This document shows positions 1 through 7,556 of a DNA stretch of 64,000 nucleotides, piece after piece. Within the stretch, counting starts at the first letter, position 1. Every line of letters begins with the position of its first letter. The stretch is taken from positions 77,846 to 141,845 of the forward strand of contig CALVSI010000001.1 of NCBI GenBank assembly GCA_944358985.1, in the 5' to 3' direction. This DNA comes from an uncultured Bacilli bacterium (GTDB lineage Bacteria; Bacillota_I; Bacilli_A; RFN20; CAG-826). The notes beneath the pieces are model-generated. The model saw only the letters and a program-made list of their open reading frames with translations, searched no databases and was not told the DNA's origin. Both the position numbers and the translations under genes were made by a program.

Positions 1-280
1 TTTTAATGATAAAATCGAAACAAAAAAGATGGGATTAGATAAAGAAAGAATCTTTTTTAAGACTAATTTATTAAAAAAAGATTTAAGACCTGTCAGCGAT
101 TTATTAATGGATTTTGATAATTATGATTTATTCCAATATAAGATGGAAAATGATAATAAATTGCACGAAATAGCCATAAAAGGTTTAGGATTTATTACAT
201 TTATAGCGAAAGGTCAAATCATATATATTATGGCTCCAAAAGGTGTTGGAATTAAGGAAGGAACTCCTAGAGTAATATAA
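1..280 (+). CDS. yqeH: Ribosome biogenesis GTPase YqeH, C-terminal end (cut by window edge)
   Basis: The reading frame is already open at base 2, so the start and the GTPase domain lie outside the window; about 92 C-terminal residues remain. The visible tail carries GLGFITF and, near the end, MAPKGVGIKEGTP, which matches the C-terminal domain of YqeH, a circularly permuted GTPase needed for 30S subunit assembly. The gene order yqeH, yhbY, nadD-yqeK follows the B. subtilis yqeH region, without aroE between yqeH and yhbY. The next gene starts 5 bases after the stop, so they form one rightward operon. Confidence 0.85.
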   Translation, partial: FNDKIETKKMGLDKERIFFKTNLLKKDLRPVSDLLMDFDNYDLFQYKMENDNKLHEIAIKGLGFITFIAKGQIIYIMAPKGVGIKEGTPRVI

Positions 281-285
281 ATATT

Positions 286-576
286 ATGTTAACCAATGAT
301 AATAAAAGACATTTAAAATCATTATCCAATCAAATAAAATTACGATATCAAATTGGCAAAAACGGATTAACAAAAACTAGTTTTGATTTATTTGATAAAG
401 CTTTAACCGCACACGAATTAATTAAAATAGATATTTTAAAATCATATTCTAATCCAATTAATGAATTAGCGTTTGATTTATCTAGCAAATTAAACGCTGA
501 TATTGTTAGCATTGTTGGACGAGTTATTTGTCTTTATCGTTATTCTGAAAAAAATGGAGTAAAACATATTTTATGA
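286..576 (+). CDS. yhbY: YhbY/CRS1 family RNA-binding protein
   Basis: A 96-residue protein, the usual size for single-domain CRM (YhbY) proteins, which bind pre-50S ribosomal particles. Family hallmarks are seen: IGKNGLT near residues 23-29, a KIDIL strand, and IVSIVGRVICLYR toward the C terminus. No clear Shine-Dalgarno precedes the ATG, which lies just after the yqeH stop, so translational coupling is likely. Its TGA stop overlaps the next ATG (ATGA), showing that TGA is a stop here. Confidence 0.9.
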   Translation: MLTNDNKRHLKSLSNQIKLRYQIGKNGLTKTSFDLFDKALTAHELIKIDILKSYSNPINELAFDLSSKLNADIVSIVGRVICLYRYSEKNGVKHIL

Positions 577-1676
577 TAAAAAATATTGTCCTATTTGGTG
601 GATCGTTTGATCCAATTCATAACGGACATATTAACATGGCTTTAAAAGCTCAACAATTTTTAGGTGGAAAAAATAATTGTAAAGTAATTTTTTTGCCAAA
701 TCGCGTCAGTGTTTGGAAAGATGAAAGCGTTGATGCAAATGACAAGCTAAACATGATTAAATTAGCAATAAAAGATTATGTTAACCTGGATGTTGATGAT
801 TTCGAATTAAATTCGCAAACGGAAAATTATACATATTTATCAATTCAACATTTTATAGATGTTTATAAAAACGAAAAAATTAAACTTTATTTTTTAATAG
901 GAAGCGATCAAGTTGAATTGTTTCATCTATGGAAAAACGCTGAAGAAATATCAAACCTTGTACAACTTATATATTATCCACGTCCTAATTTCAAATTCAC
1001 AAACGATAATATTAATAAATTCAAAATAATCAAAGTAAGCGGTGATGAATTAGTGGATGTTTCAAGCAATTCCATTCGCGATTTAAATAATTTAGACATC
1101 CCAGATGTGGTTTTAAATTATATAAATAATCATGATTTATATTTTTTAAGAAAAATTGCTAAATATATCGATAACAAAAGATATTTGCATAGCAAGTCAG
1201 TTGCAATGCTTGCAAAACAAATAGCGGTTTCAAATAATATTGAAAAGCCATGGCGGTATTATATAGCTGGAATTTTACATGATGTTGGAAAAAATGTTTC
1301 AGAAAGTCAACAAAAGAAAATCGAAACCGAATATAAAGAATATATGCCAATGTCATATAAACTATATCATCAATTCAATAGTGCTTATATCGCACACGAC
1401 GATTTTAAAATAACCGATGAAGATATTTTATTTGCCATAAGATATCACGCAACAGGGAATAAGAACATGTCGTTATTAGCAATGACAGTTTACGCCGCAG
1501 ATAAAATCGATCCATTGAGAGGATATGATTCTAGTGATATGATTAATAAAATGAAATCAAATATCATTGAAGGATTCAAATACGTATTAGGGCGAAATAA
1601 AGAATATTTAATGAGCAAAAATTCTAACATCGATAACATATTAACTAAACAATGTTTTGAATGTTATCTAAATTAA
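573..1676 (+). CDS. nadD-yqeK: Fused nicotinate-nucleotide adenylyltransferase NadD and HD phosphohydrolase YqeK
   Basis: A 367-residue fusion. Residues 1 to about 188 are NadD, which adenylylates nicotinate mononucleotide in NAD synthesis: nucleotidyltransferase motif GGSFDPIHNGH at 9-19 and the late VSSNSIR motif. Residues from about 190 to the end are YqeK, an HD-superfamily protein: HSKSVAMLAKQ, then HDVGK, and a later RYHATGNK. YqeK of other Firmicutes hydrolyses diadenosine tetraphosphate symmetrically. In B. subtilis these are two adjacent genes; here one frame covers both, as reported for some Mollicutes relatives. It starts inside the yhbY stop. It is the last rightward gene before the dif-like site. 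Confidence 0.92.
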   Translation: MIKNIVLFGGSFDPIHNGHINMALKAQQFLGGKNNCKVIFLPNRVSVWKDESVDANDKLNMIKLAIKDYVNLDVDDFELNSQTENYTYLSIQHFIDVYKNEKIKLYFLIGSDQVELFHLWKNAEEISNLVQLIYYPRPNFKFTNDNINKFKIIKVSGDELVDVSSNSIRDLNNLDIPDVVLNYINNHDLYFLRKIAKYIDNKRYLHSKSVAMLAKQIAVSNNIEKPWRYYIAGILHDVGKNVSESQQKKIETEYKEYMPMSYKLYHQFNSAYIAHDDFKITDEDILFAIRYHATGNKNMSLLAMTVYAADKIDPLRGYDSSDMINKMKSNIIEGFKYVLGRNKEYLMSKNSNIDNILTKQCFECYLN

Positions 1677-1696
1677 TCTTTTTAGTTTATATAACA

Positions 1697-1724
1697 ACTT
1701 CGCATAATGACTATTATGTAAACC
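1697..1724. other. dif: Putative dif site (XerCD recombination, replication terminus)
   Basis: The 28-bp element has an 11-bp left arm ACTTCGCATAA, a 6-bp centre TGACTA and an 11-bp right arm TTATGTAAACC. The right arm is the XerD-type arm of the Firmicutes dif consensus except for its last base; compared with the B. subtilis dif as I remember it, about 21 of 28 positions agree, with most differences in the centre and inner left arm. It lies exactly where gene orientation switches from rightward to leftward, as expected where two replication forks meet. A Xer recombinase is encoded 3.7 kb away. Confidence 0.72.
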
Positions 1725-1845
1725 AAATATTATATTATTTAGACTAGGAGCGTATTAATTATGTTTTATTTATGGTTTAAATTACATATTTTTAGAAGAT
1801 TTCCACATTTTTATTTTAACTAAATAACTACTAAATAACTACTAA

Positions 1846-2388
1846 TTACAACGCTCCATTTATGATTAAAAAATAGTAATTGCGTAAAATTAAATCGACT
1901 TTTTCTTTAGATAAATAAAGACGATTGTTTTCATGTTGCGGACCATTTATTACTTGTTTTGTATATAGTCTTAATTTATCAATTGTTCTAATTTGATTAA
2001 TTACCGCTAAAGTTTGCTGACCATCTTTTAATCCTTTGACTTCTCCGATATTTATGTCACTTCTTGGATGCGGTCCGAAACGATTTGTTTTCAAAGGACA
2101 AACTATTACCAAAGGATTATGTATACCAGAATCTGCTAACACAACTCCGTAATGACGATTTGAAAATTCTGCATTAACATTTATTCCCCAATCAAATTCA
2201 TAAATTTCTCCTTTCTTCAAATTATACTTAACACTATGATTTAATGAATAAATAGAATACTCTAATTGTCTTTTTATCCATTCTACTTGTCCTAGCAACT
2301 TTTTAAATGCCTCGTTTTTTTCTTGTGTTAAATTTGTTGTTTGAAAATTCATTTCTTTTTTAAAATTTAATTCATTTTGTTCAATCAT
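1846..2388 (-). CDS. PemK/MazF family toxin-like protein with N-terminal helical extension
   Basis: 180 residues. From about residue 57 the protein follows the PemK/MazF ribonuclease fold: KKGEIYEFDWG at the first strand, RHYGVVLADSG, LVIVCPLKT, and the conserved late strand VINQIRTIDKLRLY. The first 55 residues are an extra charged helical segment not found in minimal MazF (about 110 aa). No antitoxin-like small gene is adjacent, so it is an orphan or uses its own N-terminus; that is inference. The ATG has a strong AGGAGG seven bases upstream, and this Shine-Dalgarno is also the 3' arm of a terminator-like hairpin. Confidence 0.75.
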   Translation of the reverse strand: MIEQNELNFKKEMNFQTTNLTQEKNEAFKKLLGQVEWIKRQLEYSIYSLNHSVKYNLKKGEIYEFDWGINVNAEFSNRHYGVVLADSGIHNPLVIVCPLKTNRFGPHPRSDINIGEVKGLKDGQQTLAVINQIRTIDKLRLYTKQVINGPQHENNRLYLSKEKVDLILRNYYFLIINGAL

Positions 2389-2417
2389 AAAAAAACCTCC
2401 TAATTACTAATAGGAGG
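2389..2417 (-). terminator. Terminator-like hairpin that contains the Shine-Dalgarno of the downstream MazF-like gene
   Basis: Read on the minus strand: arms CCTCCTA (2417-2411) and TAGGAGG (2402-2396), an 8-nt loop, then seven Ts up to the start codon region. This is an intrinsic terminator for the importer operon ending at 2442. The second arm is at the same time the AGGAGG ribosome binding site of the gene starting at 2388. Confidence 0.7.
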
Positions 2418-2441
2418 AAATTTTTAATATTGCTAATTTTT

Positions 2442-3230
2442 TTAAAAAGAATATTTATTTTTTAAATATCGCTTAAGGAAATACATGATTATGTCAACCA
2501 AACCTATAATAACAATCGCATGTAAAGAATATGCCATGATTTGATCAACAAAAGCAAAATTATATGCTTGTCTAATCAACATTCCTAATCCATGTATTGA
2601 ATTATTTCCAATTAAAACTTCCGCCATAAGGCTAACTTTCATACCTAAGCCTAATGTTTGAAATGACGCTAAAAGTAAATATGGTATCAAATTTGGTATT
2701 TTTATATTTAAAATAGCTTTCATATTATGTAAACCAGCATCTACTTTTATTGAATTAACAATATTTTTGTCTAAACTTTCATATCCATTGATTACAGCTT
2801 CATAAATTATTGGAAACATAACCAAAAAAACGATTAAAAACAAAGACATAAATGGTTTAAATAAAACGATTAGAATTAAAATTACCGCTGCGGTTGGCAC
2901 TGTTTTTAAAATTAGTACTAATGGCTTTAAAATTAAACGTACAGTATGGAATTCACCAGCTAATATTCCTAATATAAATCCAATAGCAAAACTTAATAAA
3001 AAAGATAGAATGAGCCTAAGAAAAGTCCATCCTATCGCTATATATAATTCACTTGTTGTATAATAATTAAAATATAAATTTAAAACTTCAATCGGCGTTG
3101 GAAATAAAGAATTATTAATAGTTATTGCTAGAATATACCATATGATGAAAATAGCAACTATGCCAATTACGACATATAACACATTTAAAACTTTTTTTAA
3201 TAATTCTTTTTCCCTAGCGCTTAATTTCAT
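2442..3230 (-). CDS. ABC transporter permease (SsuC/TauC/ThiX-type)
   Basis: 262 residues with about six hydrophobic segments (residues ~15-37, 65-90, 105-150, 185-205, 235-255). The BPD_transp_1 EAA-type loop is seen after VINGYESLDKNIVNSIKVDAG, followed by IKIPNLIPYLL, as in nitrate/sulfonate/taurine and thiamine-precursor importers. The start overlaps the stop of the preceding lipoprotein gene by 4 bases, so the two are translationally coupled. No ATPase gene is adjacent; the ATP-binding subunit must be encoded elsewhere. The substrate cannot be told from this sequence. Confidence 0.85.
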   Translation of the reverse strand: MKLSAREKELLKKVLNVLYVVIGIVAIFIIWYILAITINNSLFPTPIEVLNLYFNYYTTSELYIAIGWTFLRLILSFLLSFAIGFILGILAGEFHTVRLILKPLVLILKTVPTAAVILILIVLFKPFMSLFLIVFLVMFPIIYEAVINGYESLDKNIVNSIKVDAGLHNMKAILNIKIPNLIPYLLLASFQTLGLGMKVSLMAEVLIGNNSIHGLGMLIRQAYNFAFVDQIMAYSLHAIVIIGLVDIIMYFLKRYLKNKYSF

Positions 3231-4177
3231 AATATGTAGTCAGAATAATCTTCAGTAATACCTAATATTTCAAAAAAATTATTAATATCTAAATTATTTT
3301 CCTCTAGTAAAGCAAATCCATTAGGAGTGTCTTGACTACTTTGAACCTTGTACGCAATATTGGAATTAAAACCAAATAATTTTTGTTGATCTTCTAAACT
3401 TAATTGTTCATCCATTGTTTGTTTCATATATAAAGGATCATTTATGCATGTGTCGATTCTTTCATCGATTAAGGCCATTTGTTCATCGAAATATCCTTTG
3501 TGTTCATTATAATAATTCATATTAACAAATAATCCAGCTTGAGGAATTCCAGACTGTCCTGTTTCTTCTTCCCACATATCTTTAAATGAAGCGATAACTG
3601 TTAGGTGATCATATGTCGCAGCTTTTTCATTTTCCATTATTGTAGATAAAACAGGTTGTGCTACAACAACATAATCGACTTTTTCTCCCTCATACATTCC
3701 TGATGCTAAGATAGCGCCGGCTTCCGATGTACTAGCAACATATGAAGTATTATCGATTATCTCTTGGTTTTCTCTATATAAGTATTTAAAAGCTAAATCT
3801 GGTATAAGTCCCTCGCCAAAAGAAACGATTTTATCTTCGCTTGTTGGTTGATCTGTCTTATCGATTCCGACCAAATATAAATTGCCACCAGTAATTATTC
3901 TAGCTAATTTATAATGTCCATCGTTTGCTTTTAAGTTTTTTAAACCATTATAAAAATCAAAAACAACCATGCCATAGTCGTCAGTAGATAATTGTGCTAA
4001 AACATTCGCGGGTGTTTGATTAGTTTCAAATGTACCATTTGTTCCTTGATCATAAAATGCAATCGCAGGTGCACCTGATGGTGATATAGTTTTCATATAC
4101 GGCAAAATTTCTTTTGGTGCACATCCAGCCAATAAACTAGTTAAAACTACAAATCCTAAAATAATATTTTTTTTCAT
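3227..4177 (-). CDS. ABC transporter substrate-binding lipoprotein
   Basis: 316 residues with a lipoprotein signal peptide: MKKN, a hydrophobic core, and lipobox SLLAGC with the lipidated cysteine at about residue 19. The mature part (GAPAIAFYDQG, FVNMNYYNEHKGYFDEQM) fits the NMT1/THI5/SsuA-like periplasmic binding fold, which agrees with the SsuC-like permease encoded directly downstream with a 4-base overlap. It would bind solute outside the membrane and deliver it to the permease. The ATG has an AGAAGG-type ribosome binding site about 6 bases upstream. The ligand is unknown. Confidence 0.82.
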   Translation of the reverse strand: MKKNIILGFVVLTSLLAGCAPKEILPYMKTISPSGAPAIAFYDQGTNGTFETNQTPANVLAQLSTDDYGMVVFDFYNGLKNLKANDGHYKLARIITGGNLYLVGIDKTDQPTSEDKIVSFGEGLIPDLAFKYLYRENQEIIDNTSYVASTSEAGAILASGMYEGEKVDYVVVAQPVLSTIMENEKAATYDHLTVIASFKDMWEEETGQSGIPQAGLFVNMNYYNEHKGYFDEQMALIDERIDTCINDPLYMKQTMDEQLSLEDQQKLFGFNSNIAYKVQSSQDTPNGFALLEENNLDINNFFEILGITEDYSDYIL

Positions 4178-4188
4178 AATACCTTCTT

Positions 4189-5400
4189 TTAAAATAGTTC
4201 TTTAATAACGCTACCAATTAAATTATTTGGCTTTTCTAATTTAAAATTATATAGAATAGTCGCACCTATATCAGCGAAAGAATTTCTTTTATCTAACATT
4301 TTCCCATTATCGAATAATTTACTATACATCAATAATGGAACTCGTTCTCTAGTGTGATCAGTGCCATGCCAAGTTGGATCGTTTCCATGATCAGCAGTAA
4401 TAATTAAAAGGTCATCTTGTCGCAAGTCTTTTAACAATGAATTTAATTTGACATCAAATTGCTCAATAGCTTTTCCATAACCAAGAGGATTTCGTCTATG
4501 TCCAAATTCAGAATCAAATTCAACAAGATTAACAAAACATAAGCCAAGCTTAAAATTAGGATTATTAACTTCGTTTTGTGTAATATCCATACCATTATCA
4601 TTTGAAACAGTTTTTTGTGTTTTTGTTACGCCGTATCCATCAAATATATCACCAATTTTTCCCACACAACTAACCATTATTCCATTGTCATCTAAAATAT
4701 TCATAACGGTTTCATGTGGTGGCTTTAAAGCTAAATCATGACGGTTTGGTGTACGTTTGAAATTATCTTTGTTTGTACCAATAAAAGGTCTTGCAATAAC
4801 TCTTCCAACGCGATATTTACTCTGCATGCATAATTTTCTAGCAATTTCACAGCAGCGATAAAGTTCTTCTAAACCTGTAACTTCTTCATGCGCGGCGATT
4901 TGTAAGACCGAATCAGCACTTGTATAAACAATCAAAGAATTTTCTTTCATTTGTTGCTCACCAAGTTCTTTGATAATTTCTGTTCCGCTGGCGGCAACAT
5001 TTCCAATAATTTTATGACCAGTTTCTTTTTCAAGTTCATCAATTAATTCTTTTGGAAAACCAGTTTCAGTAAACGTAACAAATGGTTCGACAGTTTTAAT
5101 ACCCATCATTTCCCAATGGCCAGTCATTGTATCTTTTCCAACACTTTCTTCTTGTGCCTTACAGACAAAACTATAGGGGTGTTCTACTTTATTGGTGCCT
5201 TGAATATTATCTAAATCGCCTAATCCTAACCTATTTAAAGTAGGAATATTAAGACCATGACATTCATTAGAAATATGGACTAAGGTGTTTGCACCTTCAT
5301 CGTTATATCGATAAGAAGTTTCATCATAACCAATACCAACACTATCCATAACAATGACAAATACTCTTTTAAATTTTTTAAAGCGTTCAGCGTTATTCAT
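4189..5400 (-). CDS. deoB: Phosphopentomutase
   Basis: 403 residues, the normal length of DeoB. It interconverts ribose/deoxyribose 1-phosphate and 5-phosphate, linking nucleoside salvage to the pentose phosphate pathway. Alkaline-phosphatase-superfamily metal motifs are clear: [10 protein letters not shown] near the N terminus, [13 protein letters not shown] with the catalytic threonine, and the C-terminal [19 protein letters not shown]. Start chosen at the ATG preceded by GGAGG. It lies 11 bases upstream of the lipoprotein start, so it may be cotranscribed with the importer, which might suggest nucleoside uptake; that link is inference. Confidence 0.96.
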   Translation of the reverse strand: MNNAERFKKFKRVFVIVMDSVGIGYDETSYRYNDEGANTLVHISNECHGLNIPTLNRLGLGDLDNIQGTNKVEHPYSFVCKAQEESVGKDTMTGHWEMMGIKTVEPFVTFTETGFPKELIDELEKETGHKIIGNVAASGTEIIKELGEQQMKENSLIVYTSADSVLQIAAHEEVTGLEELYRCCEIARKLCMQSKYRVGRVIARPFIGTNKDNFKRTPNRHDLALKPPHETVMNILDDNGIMVSCVGKIGDIFDGYGVTKTQKTVSNDNGMDITQNEVNNPNFKLGLCFVNLVEFDSEFGHRRNPLGYGKAIEQFDVKLNSLLKDLRQDDLLIITADHGNDPTWHGTDHTRERVPLLMYSKLFDNGKMLDKRNSFADIGATILYNFKLEKPNNLIGSVIKELF

Positions 5401-5455
5401 TTTTTACCTCCGTATTTATAATAGTGAATTTCATCTATATATTCTATGAATATGC

Positions 5456-6337
5456 TCAGTTATTTTTCATAAAAGAATCATAGGCAGAAATAATTCTTTT
5501 AGATGACACGTGCGTGTAGATTTGTGTGGTGGCAATATTAGTGTGCCCTAACATTTCTTGAACTATTCTTAAATCCGCACCATTTTCTAACATGTGTGTC
5601 GCAAAGCAATGTCTTAAAGTATGAGGAGAAATATTTTCTTTAATTCCCGCTAGTAAAGCATACTTTTTTATCCTTTTGAAAAAATATTGTCTAGATAAAG
5701 GCTCACCATATTTACTCAAAAATAAATATTCAGATTTTACTTTAACATTTTTGCTTCTCACATCGTTTATATATTTTACCACAAATTCACTAGCAAATTC
5801 TCCAAAAGGAATTTTTCTTTGTTTTTTACCTTTTCCCATTACTGTTACAATGTTTTCTTTTAAATCAATATCACCTTTTTTAAGGTTTAATAATTCGCTG
5901 ACACGTAAACCGCTCGCATACATCATTTCAAGCATAGCTTTGTCTCTTATTTCATCATCTTTTTCTAAATTTGGTGCATCTAATAAAGCTTCTACTTCCT
6001 CAAATGAAATTAAAGTTGGAAGATGAAAAGGCTTTTTTGGTGCATCAACTTCTTCAATGGGTATATTTAATATTTCTTCTTTAACTAAAAACATAAAAAA
6101 TCCTTTTAAAGATGATAATCTTCGCAGTGCTGTAGTCACACTTTTTTTATTTTCCAATTGGAATTTTAAAAATTCTGATAAATCATCTTCTTCAATTTCG
6201 TTTGTATCAGTTATTTTTTTGAAAACATCAGTGTACAAATTAATATCTTCTAGATAAGCTTTGCAAGTTAAAATCGAAAGGCCCTTTTCCGCCAAAAGAT
6301 ATTGGTAATAATTATCTATTGCGTCTTTTATGTCCAT
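5456..6337 (-). CDS. xerD: XerC/XerD-type tyrosine recombinase
   Basis: 293 residues, the standard size for XerC/XerD. An N-terminal SAM-like core-binding domain (residues 1-90) precedes the catalytic domain. Active-site residues are all present: ASGLRVSELLNL (Arg I), GKGKKQRKIPFG (Lys), HTLRHCFATHML (HxxR), LGHTNIATTQIYTHV (His and the nucleophile Tyr). It would resolve chromosome dimers at dif with FtsK. The dif-like site lies 3.7 kb away. Start has AAAGGAGA about 8 bases upstream and overlaps the end of dinB by 26 bases. XerC versus XerD cannot be decided here; some Bacilli use a single Xer. Confidence 0.9.
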   Translation of the reverse strand: MDIKDAIDNYYQYLLAEKGLSILTCKAYLEDINLYTDVFKKITDTNEIEEDDLSEFLKFQLENKKSVTTALRRLSSLKGFFMFLVKEEILNIPIEEVDAPKKPFHLPTLISFEEVEALLDAPNLEKDDEIRDKAMLEMMYASGLRVSELLNLKKGDIDLKENIVTVMGKGKKQRKIPFGEFASEFVVKYINDVRSKNVKVKSEYLFLSKYGEPLSRQYFFKRIKKYALLAGIKENISPHTLRHCFATHMLENGADLRIVQEMLGHTNIATTQIYTHVSSKRIISAYDSFMKNN

Positions 6338-7523
6338 TGTCTTTCTCCTTTATAGCGTCTATGGCTCTAAATAACATTGGCTTTGATAAATGCCGATTTA
6401 ATTCATTAATGAGTAATTTTGTTTGTGATTGTTTGATGCCTTCTTCATAATCATAAAAAGTCATTTGAACAGCAACATCTTTAATATCAACAAAATTAGA
6501 AACGCCAACTCCGATTAGTCTGATCAAACGATTGTCATAAAATTTATCTAATAGATCCAAACAAACATCAAAAATAGTATCCTCATCACTTATTGGCTTA
6601 TCTAATGTAATTGATTTACTTTTGCTAATAAAATCAGTGTCTTTGATGACTAATGTAATTGTTTTTGCTAATTTATTTTCTTTTTTTAATCGATAGGTAA
6701 CATCTTTTGATAAATTTTTAATAACGCTCCTTATTTCCATATATTCATTTGTGTCATATTTTAAAGTAGTCGATGTTTGAATTGATTTTGGATTTCTTTC
6801 CTCATCAAAATTAATTTCGTCATCACCTTCACCATTAAGCCATTTTTCGATTGTAAAATAAAATTTACCTAAAATATTTCTAACATCTTCGTCATTATTT
6901 TTTATTTTATTTGCTAAATCTCCAATAGTTTGTATCCCTAAATCAATAAGTCTTGGTGACGTTTTTCTTCCTATACCATACATAGAAGATAAATCTAATG
7001 GATATATAATAGTTCTAAAATCTTTTTTTCTTAAAATAGTAATTCCATTTGGCTTTTTATAATCAGAACCCATTTTGGCAAGAAATTTGTTTGTCGATAT
7101 CCCAATTGAACAATATAATTTAGTCTTATCATATAATTTCTTTTGAAAATCTTTAAAAAATTCAATCGGATTTTTAACATCTTTTAAAACATCGCTAAAA
7201 TCAGCGTAACATTCATCGATTGACGCTACTTCTACTTTTTTGGTATACGACTTGACATATAAAATAAATTCACGCGACATCAAACTATAAAAATCAAAAT
7301 CAGCAGGTTTTATAATTAAGTCCGGACATAAAGTTGTTGCTTGAAACATCGGCATGCCGCTTCGCACACCATATTTTCTAGCTGCATAAGAACATGTAGA
7401 GACGATTCCAGCACGTCCTTGATGACCAACCGCGACTGGCTTATTAATTAAAGTAGGATCTTTAATTTCTTCACAACGAACAAAGAAATAATTTAAATCT
7501 ATATGAACAATAATTTTTGCCAT
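6312..7523 (-). CDS. dinB: DNA polymerase IV (Y family)
   Basis: 403 residues. Y-family translesion polymerase: palm motif HIDLNYFFVRCEE at residues 6-18 with the first catalytic Asp, SIDECYADFS with the Asp-Glu pair near residue 103, a thumb with GIGRKTSPRLIDLGI (helix-hairpin-helix), and a C-terminal little-finger region. No obvious clamp-binding pentapeptide was identified by eye. There is no Shine-Dalgarno; a TGATATAAT extended -10 box lies 6 bases before the ATG (TATAAT at 7530-7535), so the mRNA is probably leaderless. Confidence 0.93.
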   Translation of the reverse strand: MAKIIVHIDLNYFFVRCEEIKDPTLINKPVAVGHQGRAGIVSTCSYAARKYGVRSGMPMFQATTLCPDLIIKPADFDFYSLMSREFILYVKSYTKKVEVASIDECYADFSDVLKDVKNPIEFFKDFQKKLYDKTKLYCSIGISTNKFLAKMGSDYKKPNGITILRKKDFRTIIYPLDLSSMYGIGRKTSPRLIDLGIQTIGDLANKIKNNDEDVRNILGKFYFTIEKWLNGEGDDEINFDEERNPKSIQTSTTLKYDTNEYMEIRSVIKNLSKDVTYRLKKENKLAKTITLVIKDTDFISKSKSITLDKPISDEDTIFDVCLDLLDKFYDNRLIRLIGVGVSNFVDIKDVAVQMTFYDYEEGIKQSQTKLLINELNRHLSKPMLFRAIDAIKEKDNGHKRRNR

Positions 7524-7529
7524 GTTTAG

Positions 7530-7538
7530 ATTATATCA
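7530..7538 (-). promoter_or_regulatory. Extended -10 promoter of dinB, leaderless spacing
   Basis: On the minus strand TGATATAAT is a TGn-extended -10 box; CTAAAC (6 nt) separates it from the ATG at 7523, so transcription should begin at or next to the start codon. Confidence 0.6.
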
Positions 7539-7556
7539 TATTATGTTAACCAGATG

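Noticed and set aside
284-294. dif half-site-like TTATGTTAACC (also at 7541-7551)
   Set aside because: Only one arm, inside or next to genes with no left arm, and no strand switch.
5456-6337. Xer-type recombinase as the integrase of the accessory island
   Set aside because: It is XerC/D-sized, embedded in a core operon 38 kb from the island and close to a dif-like site; a housekeeping Xer is far more likely.
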